A stretch of DNA of 64,000 nt, from assembly GCF_040581415.1 (NCBI RefSeq), contig NZ_CP114014.1, positions 434,001 to 498,000 of the forward strand. Reading direction: 5' to 3'. Under the pieces are notes generated by a model that was not told where the DNA came from, ran no database searches, and saw only the letters and a list, made by a program, of their open reading frames with translations. A program made the translations under genes and the position numbers. The DNA comes from Paraconexibacter sp040581415. GTDB lineage: Bacteria; Actinomycetota; Thermoleophilia; Solirubrobacterales; Solirubrobacteraceae. This document shows positions 23,703-32,558 of this stretch, one piece after another. How positions within the stretch are numbered: position 1 is the first letter of the stretch; every line of letters starts with the position of its first letter.

Positions 23703-25013
23703 TCAGGGGCGCAGCATGCCGTCCGCCGCGAGCTGGCGGTAGATGATCCCCGCGGCGATCCCGGTGCCGGTCTTGTTGAGGTGCACGCCGTCCGGCTCGC
23801 GGACCACGACGCTGCGGCCCTTGTAGGTGATCGACTCGGTCCACACGTCACCCGGGGAGATCACGTTGCCGATCTTGTCGATCACGATCACGCCGTCCGG
23901 GAACGTCTTCGCCGCGAGCAGGATGGCCGTGTTGACCGCGTGCCACTGCGCCGGGCGCTGCGGCCGGTCGGCGGTCGGCCGCGGCGCGGGCAGCAGCGCC
24001 CAGTAGACCAGGCTGTGGCCGTCGCGGGTGAACGTGCGCATGATCTCCCGCAGGCGGCGGCTGTACTCCGCGACCCAGGCGGGCCCGCAGCACACCGCCT
24101 CATTGCCCGCGTCCGTCGTCAGCGGCTCCGAGTCGCCGGCCGCGCCCAGCATCACGAACGTCACGTCCGGGCGCACGGCCTTGTTGATGACGCGGGCGTG
24201 GACGGGCCAGTTGACGAACTCGGGCTTGCTCACCCCGGTGCCGGGGTTCGGATCGCCGCGGACCGTCCCCCCGGTGGGCGCCAGCCGGCGCGCCAGGTCG
24301 TTGAAGATCCCGTAGGTCATCGAGTCGCCGGTGACGAGGACGCGCAGCGCCACGCCCCTGCGCACGCTGACGGTCCGCTGCACCGCTGACCCGAACGTCG
24401 GCTTCGCGCTGAGGGTCCAGGTCCCCTCGCGGGCCAGGCGGACCTGCGTCTTGTGCCGCAGCCGGCCCGGCGGGACACGCACCCGGCGACACCGCTCGAG
24501 GCCCGCGGCCGACGTCGCGCAGACGTCGGCGAAGTACCCCCCGAGCCGCCAGCGGTCGGTGAGGCGGACCGTCGTCGCCTTCCCGGGCCGCACACGGGCG
24601 GGGACGGCGACCATGGCTAGGCGGTGTGCACAGGACGGCGTGCGGACGACGGCGGTGGCGGTCCGCGGCGGCCCGTTCGTGCTCCCGCTGCGCGCGATGA
24701 ACCGGCGCACGCTGCGGTCGCAGCGCCAGGTGGTGATGTCGGGGACGGTCGCCGAACCGGAGGTGACGGTGATCAGCTTGAGCGGGAACTCGCGGCCGCC
24801 GAAGACCTCGGACAGCTGGACCACGTCGCCCGGGACGCCGGTGACCGACAGCTCGATGTGTCCCGGGGCCGCGGCGCTGGCGGTCAGCGACATCGGGCGG
24901 GCCGGCGGGTCCTGGCTGTGGGCGACCGGCGCCACCACCGCGAGGGCGGCCGCCAGTCCGGCGGCCGCACACGCGCGCAGACCAGACGTGCCTCTGCCCA
25001 GGAAATCGGCCAT
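23703..25013 (-). CDS. Exported SGNH-hydrolase-like protein
   Basis: This is a 436-residue protein with a signal peptide (about 1-33). The first half is a beta-rich region with several Cys. The second half (about 220-436) is an SGNH fold: 'VLVTGDSMTYGIFNDLA' gives the nucleophile Ser block, 'FVMLGAAGDSEPL' the third block, and 'VREPDGVHLNKTGT' the Asp/His pair. This resembles DUF459/AlgX-like cell-surface esterases that add or remove acyl groups on glycans. A CC pair (EAVCCGP) is unusual. The catalytic triad appears complete; the substrate is unknown. Confidence 0.82.
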   Translation of the reverse strand: MADFLGRGTSGLRACAAAGLAAALAVVAPVAHSQDPPARPMSLTASAAAPGHIELSVTGVPGDVVQLSEVFGGREFPLKLITVTSGSATVPDITTWRCDRSVRRFIARSGSTNGPPRTATAVVRTPSCAHRLAMVAVPARVRPGKATTVRLTDRWRLGGYFADVCATSAAGLERCRRVRVPPGRLRHKTQVRLAREGTWTLSAKPTFGSAVQRTVSVRRGVALRVLVTGDSMTYGIFNDLARRLAPTGGTVRGDPNPGTGVSKPEFVNWPVHARVINKAVRPDVTFVMLGAAGDSEPLTTDAGNEAVCCGPAWVAEYSRRLREIMRTFTRDGHSLVYWALLPAPRPTADRPQRPAQWHAVNTAILLAAKTFPDGVIVIDKIGNVISPGDVWTESITYKGRSVVVREPDGVHLNKTGTGIAAGIIYRQLAADGMLRP

Positions 25014-25119
25014 TCGCGGGACAGCGTAGGCGAGATCCGGCGCGTCGCGAGCCGGTGCATGTCAGATGGCGCGCAGGTACGTAGGCTGCTCGGGTCCACG
25101 CCGCGCGCCGTGAAAGGCC

Positions 25120-25806
25120 ATGCCCATGCTGCTGCTGTTCGACATCGACGGAACGCTGCTGATCCGGGCCGCGGAGGCGCACACCCGCGCGCTGCACGCC
25201 GCGATCGAGGAGGTGCACGGCGTACAGGCTCCCGATGCCTTCGTCCCGACCGCCGGCCGCACCGACCTCTCGATCATGCGCTCGCTGCTGCTGCTGTGCG
25301 GGGTGGACGCGCGCGCGATCGACGACGGCGCCGAGGCGACGAGCACCGCGGCGGCGATCGCCTACGCGCGGCTCTGCCCCGCCGACCTCAGCGCGCACGT
25401 CGCACCGGGGGTCCCGGATGCGCTCGACGCGCTGCTCGGGGCGGGCCACGTCCCCGCGCTGGTGACGGGCAACATCGAGTCGATCGCGCGGCTGAAGCTG
25501 CGTCGTGCCGGCCTGGGGGAGTGGTTTGCCTCAGGGCCCGGCGGGTTCGGGTCCGACCACGAGGACCGCTCCGAGCTGCCGGGCCGTGCCCGCGCACGCG
25601 CCGCCGGCGAGGGTGCGCGCCCGGTCCCGCGCGATCAGGCCGTCGTCATCGGCGACACGCCGCTGGACATCGCGTGCGCGCGGGCCGACGGCGTGCGCTG
25701 CGTCGGCATCACGACCGGCCCGCACGATCGCGCCGACCTGTCGGACGCCGACGCGGTCATCGACCGGATGGCCGAGCTCGAGGACGTCCTGGCCGGCTGG
25801 GCCTGA
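25120..25806 (+). CDS. HAD-superfamily hydrolase (phosphatase)
   Basis: This is a 228-residue protein with HAD motif I FDIDGTLL (nucleophile Asp8 and acid/base Asp10). Motif II is 'PALVTGNIES', and motif IV is 'VVIGDTPLDIACARADG'. A helical cap sits between residues 15 and 80, as in phosphoglycolate phosphatase-like members. An Arg-rich insertion (GRARARAAGEGARPVPRD) lies before motif IV. It likely dephosphorylates a small metabolite. ATG 25120 or 25126 could be the start. It is convergent with the next gene, with only 22 nt between stops. Confidence 0.87.
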   Translation: MPMLLLFDIDGTLLIRAAEAHTRALHAAIEEVHGVQAPDAFVPTAGRTDLSIMRSLLLLCGVDARAIDDGAEATSTAAAIAYARLCPADLSAHVAPGVPDALDALLGAGHVPALVTGNIESIARLKLRRAGLGEWFASGPGGFGSDHEDRSELPGRARARAAGEGARPVPRDQAVVIGDTPLDIACARADGVRCVGITTGPHDRADLSDADAVIDRMAELEDVLAGWA

Positions 25807-25828
25807 CGCACGGCCCTGGCGGTTGCGA

Positions 25829-26680
25829 TCAGGCCGCGAGCGACCAGTAGCCGTCCGCGCCCACCGGGTGCTCGACCGCCGCGCGCGCCAGCAGCTCGCG
25901 GGCGTCCGGGACGGACAGCTCGCAGATCGCGGCGACCTCCTTCGTCGCCAGCGGCTCACCGGCCCAGGCCAGCACCTCGGCGACGTCGTCCGTCGTGTCG
26001 CGGCGCTCCAGGCCGGGGGCCAGGTTCGCGATCAGCACCTCGTAGGCGAGCAGCGGCTGGAAGCCGGCGGCGACGACCGTGGAGTCCGGGGAGCCGTCGA
26101 GCGTCAGCTCGTACGACGGCGCCGTGTAGCGACGCCCGCCGGACCAGTCGGCCAGCTTGTGGTCCAGAGCCAGCGCGGCCGGGTGCGGATGCCGCGCGCG
26201 GTCCATGTCGTCCTTCAGCGCGGCGGCGACGTCGTCACCGGCCGCCCACTCGGCGAGCTGCGCCGGGTCCAGCCCCGCGTCCTCCGCCGCGGCCGCGAGC
26301 GTGTCCGGGTCGTCGAGCAGCGCGCCCGCGAAGCAGCGCACGCGGAGGGAGCGCAGGAGGGCCCGCATCGCGGTCGGCGCGTGCAGGCGGGCGGCGACCA
26401 CCGAGCGACACGCCGGCACGGTCCCGGCCATGCGCGGCCGCAGCGCGGAGTCGATCGGCATCCCGTGGTCGGCGCCGATCTCCTTCAGCGCGCCGGACAG
26501 GACGTCGGCGGTGAAGCCCTTCGACTCGTAGTCCTCGCCCGACTCGGCCAGGCCGATCATCACGGGGGTCCACGCGAGCTGGTCCCCGTACACCCAGTCG
26601 AGCCGCCGGCGGGCCGGTTCGGCGCTGAAGGCCCACGGGCATCCGGGGTCGGTGAACTCGCTGATCTCGATCGTCGGCAT
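25829..26680 (-). CDS. DsbA-family (FrnE-like) oxidoreductase without C-terminal active-site Cys
   Basis: This is a 283-residue cytosolic protein from ATG 26680, preceded by a -10 TATGGT. The N-terminal 'EISEFTDPGCPWAFSAEPARRRL' is a thioredoxin-fold start with CPWA in place of CxxC, like the HCCA isomerase/FrnE branch of the DsbA superfamily. A helical insertion follows (about 60-180), then 'GGRRYTAPSYEL' and a C-terminal wHTH-like tail (about 235-283, 'TTDDVAEVLAWAGEPLATKEVAAICELS...ARELLARA'). The tail is unusual for the family and may be an added regulatory or binding module. It is divergent from the FAD-oxidoreductase operon. Confidence 0.8.
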   Translation of the reverse strand: MPTIEISEFTDPGCPWAFSAEPARRRLDWVYGDQLAWTPVMIGLAESGEDYESKGFTADVLSGALKEIGADHGMPIDSALRPRMAGTVPACRSVVAARLHAPTAMRALLRSLRVRCFAGALLDDPDTLAAAAEDAGLDPAQLAEWAAGDDVAAALKDDMDRARHPHPAALALDHKLADWSGGRRYTAPSYELTLDGSPDSTVVAAGFQPLLAYEVLIANLAPGLERRDTTDDVAEVLAWAGEPLATKEVAAICELSVPDARELLARAAVEHPVGADGYWSLAA

Positions 26681-26686
26681 GCGCAC

Positions 26687-26692
26687 ACCATA
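26687..26692 (-). promoter_or_regulatory. -10 box TATGGT (minus strand)
   Basis: It is read on the minus strand 6 nt before ATG 26680, consistent with a leaderless mRNA for the DsbA-like gene. Confidence 0.45.
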
Positions 26693-26762
26693 GAAAGACC
26701 GCGGACTGCGGTCCGGATGGCCGCGTGATCCGCGGCCGACCGGCTCCCGAATATCCAGGTGC

Positions 26763-28025
26763 ATGTCGAAGATCGCCATCATCGGAGCCGGGATCGCCGG
26801 GCTCACCGCAGCGCACCGCCTGCACCCGGACCACGAGATCACGATCTTCGAGGCGGGCGCCTACGTCGGCGGCCACACGAACACGATCGACGTCCGCACG
26901 ACGAGCGGCGACTGGGCGGTCGACACGGGCTTCATCGTCCTGAACGACCGCAACTACCCGAACTTCACCCGCTTCCTCGACGAGCTCGGCGTCGCGACGC
27001 AGCCCACGCACATGGGCTTCAGCGTGTCGTCCGACCATGAGGACTTCGAGTACGCCGGCACGCCGCGCGGGCTCGTGGCGCAGCCGGCCAACGTCGTGAA
27101 TCCCAGGTACCACCGGATGATCCGGGACCTCCTGCGCTTCAACAAGGACATGCGCGCGCTGCTCGAGTCCGGTGAGGACGGTCCCTCCCTGGGCGAGTAC
27201 CTCGACGCCGGCGGCTACAGCGAGTGGTTCGTCCACCGGCTGATCGTCCCCCAGGCCAGCGCTGTCTGGTCCGCCGACCCGGCCGGGATGTGGGCGTTCC
27301 CGGTCCGCTTCCTCGCCGAGTTCTTCCGCAACCACGGCATGCTCGGCTTCAAGGACCGGCCGCAGTGGCAGACGATCGTCGGCGGCTCGCAGCGCTACGT
27401 CGACGCCGTGACCCGGCCGTTCGCGGACCGCATCCACACATCCAGCCCGGTCGAGGCGGTCACCCGCCACGGCGACCACATCGCCGTCACGCCGCGCGGT
27501 GCGGAGTCCCAGCGCTTCGACGAGGTCGTCCTCGCCTGCCACGCCGACCAGGCGCGGGCCATGCTCACGAACCCGACCGACCTCGAGGACGAGCTCCTCG
27601 CCGCGTTCCCGTTCCAGGCCAACGAGGCCGTCCTGCACACGGACGCCTCGCTGATGCCGCGGCGGCGCACGTGCTGGCAGGCGTGGAACTTCCACCTGCT
27701 GCGCGAGCCCAAGCCGCTCACCACCATCACGTACGGCATGAACCACCTCCAGTGCCTGCCGGCGCCCGAGGACTTCCTGGTGACGCTCAACCTGACCGAG
27801 AAGATCGATCCGGCCAAGGTCATCGAGACGATCCAGTACGCCCACCCGATCTACACGCGGGAGGGTGTCGCCGCGCAGGCCCGCCACGGGGAGATCAGCG
27901 GCGCCGACCGCATCCACTATGCCGGCGCGTACTGGCGCTGGGGCTTCCACGAGGACGGCGTCGTCAGCGCGCTGAACGCCCTCGATCACCGCGAGCGCCA
28001 CCTCCGGCAGGCAGTCCCGGCCTGA
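26763..28025 (+). CDS. FAD-dependent oxidoreductase of fatty-acid modification operon
   Basis: This is a 420-residue flavoprotein with an N-terminal dinucleotide fold (SKIAIIGAGIAGLTAAHRL, then ITIFEAGAYVGGHTNTI). The 'GGHTNT' loop, 'TGFIVLNDRNYPNFTRFLDELGV' and a C-terminal FAD segment 'YAGAYWRWGFHEDGVVSALNA' are typical of the amine-oxidase-like proteins found with DUF1365 and cyclopropane synthase genes. It may oxidise or desaturate a lipid-bound fatty acid. A TATCCA -10 box (26752-26757) lies 5 nt before ATG 26763. The stop TGA shares one base with the next ATG. Confidence 0.9.
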   Translation: MSKIAIIGAGIAGLTAAHRLHPDHEITIFEAGAYVGGHTNTIDVRTTSGDWAVDTGFIVLNDRNYPNFTRFLDELGVATQPTHMGFSVSSDHEDFEYAGTPRGLVAQPANVVNPRYHRMIRDLLRFNKDMRALLESGEDGPSLGEYLDAGGYSEWFVHRLIVPQASAVWSADPAGMWAFPVRFLAEFFRNHGMLGFKDRPQWQTIVGGSQRYVDAVTRPFADRIHTSSPVEAVTRHGDHIAVTPRGAESQRFDEVVLACHADQARAMLTNPTDLEDELLAAFPFQANEAVLHTDASLMPRRRTCWQAWNFHLLREPKPLTTITYGMNHLQCLPAPEDFLVTLNLTEKIDPAKVIETIQYAHPIYTREGVAAQARHGEISGADRIHYAGAYWRWGFHEDGVVSALNALDHRERHLRQAVPA

Positions 28026-28924
28026 TGGCCGGCACGGCAGAGACCCTCGCCCGCGGCGGGCGGCCGACCGAGGACGCGCGTCTGCGGTCGGCGCGTGCCG
28101 GTGCCGCCGACCGGCCCACCGCGAGCGCCATCTACGTCGGAACGGTCCGCCACCGGCGCCACGACCCGATCGAGCACGCGTTCACCGCGGCCGTCGGGAT
28201 GCTGTACCTGGACCTCGACGAGCTGCACCTGCTCGAGCACCGCCCGCTGTGGTCCGCCACCCGCCCCGCCATCGGCCGCTTCCGGCGCGCGGACTACCTG
28301 GGCGACCCGGACGTCCCGCTCAAGCACGCTGTCGCCGCCGAGATCCGCCGGCAGACGGGGGCCAACCACCACGGCCCCATCCGGCTGCTCACGACCCCGC
28401 GCACGTTCGGCCGGGCGTTCAACCCGGTCAGCTTCTACTACTGCTTCGCCGCCGACGGCACGACGGTCGAGTTCGTCGTCGCCGAGGTGACCAACACGCC
28501 CTGGGGTCAGCGTCACAGCTACGTCCTCGACGCCCGCGCGAACCGGCGCCAGACGACGCTCGAGCAGGAGTTCGACAAGGTCTTCCACGTCTCCCCGTTC
28601 ATGGGGATGGACCACCGCTACGCGTGGTCGCTCACGGTGCCCGGCCCGACGCTGTCGGTGAACATCGACTCCGCGACGACCGGACCGGACGCGCATCACG
28701 CGTTCGACGCGACGCTCAAGCTGCACCGCCGTCCGCTGACCGACGCAGGCCTGCGCCGCCTGCTCCTGCGCTTCCCCTTCCAGACGCTTCGCACGGGCCT
28801 GCTCATCTACGGGCACGCCGTGCGCCTGAAGCTCAAGGGGGCGCCGTACTTCGCGCACCCCGAGGGCACCAAGCCGCCCCTCCTGACCAAGCTCCGCCGA
28901 TCCAATAAGGCCTCCGCGCGATGA
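28025..28924 (+). CDS. DUF1365 domain protein
   Basis: This is a 299-residue protein of the DUF1365 family. The pattern 'IYVGTVRHRRHDPIEHAFTAAVGMLYLDLDEL', 'LLTTPRTFGRAFNPVSFYYCF' and 'EFDKVFHVSPFMGMDHRYAWSL' is diagnostic. The family is almost always encoded with an FAD oxidoreductase and a cyclopropane-fatty-acid synthase-like methyltransferase. A direct enzymatic role is not established as far as I know. ATG 28025 overlaps the preceding stop and the end overlaps cfa by 4 nt, so all three are translated together. Confidence 0.9.
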   Translation: MAGTAETLARGGRPTEDARLRSARAGAADRPTASAIYVGTVRHRRHDPIEHAFTAAVGMLYLDLDELHLLEHRPLWSATRPAIGRFRRADYLGDPDVPLKHAVAAEIRRQTGANHHGPIRLLTTPRTFGRAFNPVSFYYCFAADGTTVEFVVAEVTNTPWGQRHSYVLDARANRRQTTLEQEFDKVFHVSPFMGMDHRYAWSLTVPGPTLSVNIDSATTGPDAHHAFDATLKLHRRPLTDAGLRRLLLRFPFQTLRTGLLIYGHAVRLKLKGAPYFAHPEGTKPPLLTKLRRSNKASAR

Positions 28925-30222
28925 ACGACAAGCACGCACGCTTCCTGCTGCACCAGCTCCTCTCCCGGACCCAGGACGGCCAGCTGACCGTCGAGGAGGA
29001 CGGGGTGGTGCGCAGCTTCGGCCAGCCCACCGGCGCGGAACCGCTGCGTGCCCACATCACCGTCAACGACCCGAAGTTCAACCAGTCGATCCTCAAGGGG
29101 TCGCTCGGCCTCGGGCAGTCGTACATGGACGGCCTCTGGGACGTCGACGACATGGTCACGCTGATCCGCATCGCGGCCCGCAACGTGCACCGCTTCGATG
29201 AGCTGCGGCGGACGTTCCGCCCGGTGCTGGCCCCCCTGCAGTCGGCGGTGAGCCTGGCCCGGCGCAACACGATCGAGCGCTCGCGCGAGCAGATCTCCGC
29301 GCACTACGACCTCGGGAACGACCTCTACGAGCTGTTCCTGGACCCTTCGATGATGTACTCGGCCGCCGTCTTCGACACGCCCGACACGCCGCTTTACGAC
29401 GCGCAGATCGCGAAGCTCGACCGCATCTGCCAGAAGCTCGCGCTGAAGCCGGGCGACCGCCTGCTGGAGATCGGCAGCGGCTGGGGCGCGCTCGCCGTCC
29501 ACGCCGCCGGGAAGTACGGCGCCCGGGTGACGACGACCACGATCTCCACCGAGCAGCACGCGCTCGCCGTGGAGCGCGTCAAGGCCGCGGGGCTGGAGGA
29601 CCAGGTCACGGTCCTCCTCCAGGACTACCGGACGCTCACCGGCACCTACGACAAGCTCGTCTCGATCGAGATGATCGAGGCCGTCGGCTGGCGGGACTTC
29701 CCGACGTTCTTCCGCGTGTGCGGCGAGCGCCTGGCCGACGACGGCGTGATGCTGCTGCAGGCGATCACGATCGACGACCGCGCCTACGACGTCGAGAAGG
29801 CGGTCAAGTCGTTCATCAACCAGCTGATCTTCCCGGGCGGCTGCCTGCCGTCGGTCGAGATCATCTCGCGCAACACCGCCCGCCAGAGCGACATGCGCAT
29901 CGTCCAGCTCGAGGACATCACCGAGCACTACGTCACAACGCTGAAGCACTGGCGCGGGACGTTCGAGGCCGCGACCGAGCAGCTCGAGGAGCGTGGCTAC
30001 GACGAGCGGTTCCGCCGCCTGTGGCGCCTGTACCTCTCTTACTGCGAGGCCGGCTTCGCCGAGCGCCGGATCCAGGACGTGCAGCTCCTGATCGCGAAGC
30101 CGAAGTACCGCGACGAACCGGTCTGGGCGCTCGACAGCCCGTCGGGCGACGAAGGTGAGCGTGCTCGCGGGCCGCACGCGCTGCCCGAGCCGGCGGACGA
30201 CGCCGACGCGGTCGCTGCCTAG
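28921..30222 (+). CDS. cfa: Cyclopropane-fatty-acyl-phospholipid synthase family methyltransferase
   Basis: This 433-residue protein has an N-terminal lipid-binding domain ('FGQPTGAEPLRAHITVNDPKFNQSILKGSLGLGQSYMDGLWD') and a C-terminal SAM methyltransferase. SAM motif I is LEIGSGWGALAVHAA, and 'EMIEAVGWRDFPTFF' is the region holding the active-site Glu of CFA synthases. It adds a methylene or methyl group across the double bond of phospholipid acyl chains. ATGA overlap with the DUF1365 gene. The operon could make cyclopropane, methyl-branched or furan fatty acids; which one is not decided by sequence. Confidence 0.93.
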   Translation: MNDKHARFLLHQLLSRTQDGQLTVEEDGVVRSFGQPTGAEPLRAHITVNDPKFNQSILKGSLGLGQSYMDGLWDVDDMVTLIRIAARNVHRFDELRRTFRPVLAPLQSAVSLARRNTIERSREQISAHYDLGNDLYELFLDPSMMYSAAVFDTPDTPLYDAQIAKLDRICQKLALKPGDRLLEIGSGWGALAVHAAGKYGARVTTTTISTEQHALAVERVKAAGLEDQVTVLLQDYRTLTGTYDKLVSIEMIEAVGWRDFPTFFRVCGERLADDGVMLLQAITIDDRAYDVEKAVKSFINQLIFPGGCLPSVEIISRNTARQSDMRIVQLEDITEHYVTTLKHWRGTFEAATEQLEERGYDERFRRLWRLYLSYCEAGFAERRIQDVQLLIAKPKYRDEPVWALDSPSGDEGERARGPHALPEPADDADAVAA

Positions 30223-30234
30223 ACGACGCTCCCG

Positions 30235-30294
30235 CCGCGGTTGACCGCGGAACCGCTTCGTGACACAGTGGCCGTATGTCCGCGACTGTACATT
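30235..30294 (+). promoter_or_regulatory. Inverted repeat and promoter before P450
   Basis: CCGCGG-TTGA-CCGCGG (30235-30250) is a perfect 6-bp inverted repeat. It covers a possible -35 TTGACC (30241-30246), spaced 17 nt from CACAGT (30264-30269). A second -10 candidate, TACATT (30289-30294), lies 4 nt before ATG 30299. Confidence 0.45.
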
Positions 30295-30298
30295 CGGC

Positions 30299-31699
30299 AT
30301 GAGCGCGCTCCTCGATACCGCAGCAGCGCTGCCGGTCGGCGCCGCGCCGTCGCCGGCCGGGCCGGCGACGCAGGCCGACCTCGACCGGCCGGGCCCGCCC
30401 GAGATCCCGCTGCCGAAGCACCTGCAGGTCCTGCGGTTCAACATCCGCCAGACCGAGTTCGTCTTCAAGTGGCGCCGCGAGCTGGGGGACACGTTCCGCT
30501 TCAACGGCATGGTCGCGGGGCGTCCCGTCATCACCTGCCACCCGGACCACGTCCGGTCGCTGTTCACGGCGAAGCCCGAGCTCGTCCCCACCCTGGTGTC
30601 CGAGTCGCCGCTGCGGCCGATCGTCGGCCCGGCCTCCGTCCTGACCGCGAACGGGCCGCGGCACCTGCGCCAGCGCCGCCTGCTGCTGCCGCCGTTCCAC
30701 GGCGAGGCGATCGAGCGCTACACGCAGATGATCGCCGACGTCTGCGATCGGGAGATCGCGCAGTGGCCGATCGGCGAGCCGTTCGCCGTCGCCCCGCGCA
30801 TGCAGTCGGTCACGCTCGACGTGATCATGGCCGGGATCTTCGGCATCGAGGGCGACGTCCCCGCCGGGACGCCCGAGCACCGCTTCCGCCGCGCGATCGA
30901 GCACCTGACGACGATGTCGACGACACCGGTCGCGCAGCTCGGCGAGCTGCTGAACGTCGGCAAAGCCGAGCCCGTCGGCTTCCTCAAGCAGGGCGTCCGG
31001 CTCCTGGACGCAGTCACGTACCCGATCATCAAGGCCCGCCGCAAGCTCGACGACCTCGAGACCCGCACGGACATCCTGTCGATGATCATGTGCGCGCGGA
31101 CGGAGGACGGCGACCTGCTCTCCGACGAGGAGCTGCGCGACGAGCTGCTCACGCTCGTGCTGGCCGGCTTCGAGACCACCGCCAACTCGCTCTCGTGGAC
31201 GCTGGAGCGCTTGGTGCGCACGCCGGACGCCTACGAGCAGCTGCGCGCCGCGGTCCGGGAGGGCGACGACGCCGCCGGCCACATCGAGCGCGCGCTGCAG
31301 GAGGGCATGCGCGCCCGGCCGGTCATCCCGATGATCGGCCGCCGGCCGAACGTGGCGTGGCGCCTGGGCGACTTCGCGGTCCCGGCGGGGACGCCGATCA
31401 CGATGTCGATCCTGCTGCTGCACCACCGCGAGGACCTCTACCCGGACCCGTTCGCGTTCCGCCCGGACCGCTGGGTCGGCCGCAAGCCGGGGACCTACGA
31501 GTGGATCCCGTTCGGCGGCGGGACGCGGCGCTGCCTCGGTGCGGCGCTCGCGATGGCCGAGCAGCGCGCCGTTCTCGACGCGGTCATGCGGCGCCTGGAC
31601 CTGGCGGCCGACCGTCCCGAGGCCGAGCATGCGCAGCACCGCAACGTCACCATGATCCCGGCGCGCGGGGCGCGGATGATCGTGCGCTCGCGGTCCTGA
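30299..31699 (+). CDS. Cytochrome P450
   Basis: This is a 466-residue soluble P450. The haem-binding loop FGGGTRRCLGAAL carries the thiolate ligand Cys412. The I-helix has LAGFETTANSLSW with the acid-Thr pair, and the K-helix ExxR is in EGMRARPVIP. There is no membrane anchor. The motif style (TLxLAGFETT, WIPFGGGTRRCLGA) resembles the bacterial class that hydroxylates fatty acids, steroids or terpenes; the substrate is not known. It follows the cyclopropane synthase operon on the same strand after 76 nt with its own promoter-like sequence, and ends at a strong hairpin. Confidence 0.94.
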   Translation: MSALLDTAAALPVGAAPSPAGPATQADLDRPGPPEIPLPKHLQVLRFNIRQTEFVFKWRRELGDTFRFNGMVAGRPVITCHPDHVRSLFTAKPELVPTLVSESPLRPIVGPASVLTANGPRHLRQRRLLLPPFHGEAIERYTQMIADVCDREIAQWPIGEPFAVAPRMQSVTLDVIMAGIFGIEGDVPAGTPEHRFRRAIEHLTTMSTTPVAQLGELLNVGKAEPVGFLKQGVRLLDAVTYPIIKARRKLDDLETRTDILSMIMCARTEDGDLLSDEELRDELLTLVLAGFETTANSLSWTLERLVRTPDAYEQLRAAVREGDDAAGHIERALQEGMRARPVIPMIGRRPNVAWRLGDFAVPAGTPITMSILLLHHREDLYPDPFAFRPDRWVGRKPGTYEWIPFGGGTRRCLGAALAMAEQRAVLDAVMRRLDLAADRPEAEHAQHRNVTMIPARGARMIVRSRS

Positions 31700-31704
31700 G
31701 GCCT

Positions 31705-31731
31705 GGGCCGCTGAACCGGGTTCCGCGGCCC
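31705..31731 (+). terminator. Terminator hairpin after P450
   Basis: GGGCCGC pairs with GCGGCCC, and inside it GAACC pairs with GGTTC around one base. It starts 6 nt after the P450 stop. Confidence 0.7.
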
Positions 31732-31749
31732 GGCGTAAAGATGGGGGAG

Positions 31750-32535
31750 ATGTCAGTCGCCTACGACCGCAGCGGGACGGGCCCGCCGCTCCTGCTGATC
31801 CACGGCCTCGGCGGCGAGCGCCACATCTGGGAGCCCGTGCTCGAGCACGTGACGCCGGAGCGGGACACGATCCGCGTGGACCTGCCGGGCTTCGGGGACT
31901 CTCCCGTCCTGCCCAAGGGGACGAAGGCGACGCCGTGGGCGCTCGCCGCCGGGATCGCGGAGCAGCTCGACGAGCTCGGTCTCGACCGGGTGCACGTCTG
32001 CGGCAACTCGCTCGGCGGCTGGGTGGCGCTCGAGCTGGCGAAGGCGGGTCGCGCGCTCAGCGTCACCGGGATCGGGACCGCGGGCCTGTGGCGCGGGCCG
32101 CTCGCGCCGAAGCCGTACCTGATGCGGAACGTCTCCCGGGCGCTGCGCCCGGCGTTGCCGGCGCTGCTGCGCGCGGGTGGCGTGCGCCGGTTCGCGCTGC
32201 TCGGCTCGGTCGCCCACCCCGAGCGGATCCCGGTGGAGGCGGCCGTCCGGATCGCCGTGGCGTACGCGCGGTCGCCCGGGTTCGTGAACGCCAGCAACAA
32301 CATGCGGGCCAACCACTTCACCGGTGGCGAGCAGGTCCAGGTCCCCGTGACGATGGCCTGGTGCGAGCACGACCGCCTGATCGCGCGCCCGCGCAAGCTG
32401 CCGTTCCCGGCGCGGGAGACCGTGCTCGAGGACTGCGGCCACGTGCCGATGTACGACGATCCGGTGGCTGTCGCGCGGGTCGTCCTGGCGGGCAGTGCGG
32501 AGCCCGCTGTCCGGGCGAGCACCGCCCGGGCGTAG
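31750..32535 (+). CDS. Alpha/beta-fold hydrolase
   Basis: This is a 261-residue hydrolase. 'LLLIHGLGGERHIWEPV' gives the oxyanion HG motif, GNSLGG the nucleophile elbow (Ser), 'AWCEHDRL' the probable acid region and 'EDCGHVPMYDDP' the catalytic His. A helical cap (about residues 125-190) lies between. The start may be ATG 31750 or ATG 31741; TAAAGA at 31736-31741 would be a -10 box for the former. Esterase, epoxide or lactone hydrolase activity is possible; no ligand is known. Confidence 0.87.
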   Translation: MSVAYDRSGTGPPLLLIHGLGGERHIWEPVLEHVTPERDTIRVDLPGFGDSPVLPKGTKATPWALAAGIAEQLDELGLDRVHVCGNSLGGWVALELAKAGRALSVTGIGTAGLWRGPLAPKPYLMRNVSRALRPALPALLRAGGVRRFALLGSVAHPERIPVEAAVRIAVAYARSPGFVNASNNMRANHFTGGEQVQVPVTMAWCEHDRLIARPRKLPFPARETVLEDCGHVPMYDDPVAVARVVLAGSAEPAVRASTARA

Positions 32536-32545
32536 GCCGAGCCGC

Positions 32546-32551
32546 TACGGT
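32546..32551 (+). promoter_or_regulatory. -10 box TACGGT for ABC transporter operon
   Basis: It ends 7 nt before ATG 32559, the start of a 10-codon leader frame, so the transcript likely begins at or near that ATG. Confidence 0.5.
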
Positions 32552-32558
32552 TCGGCCC

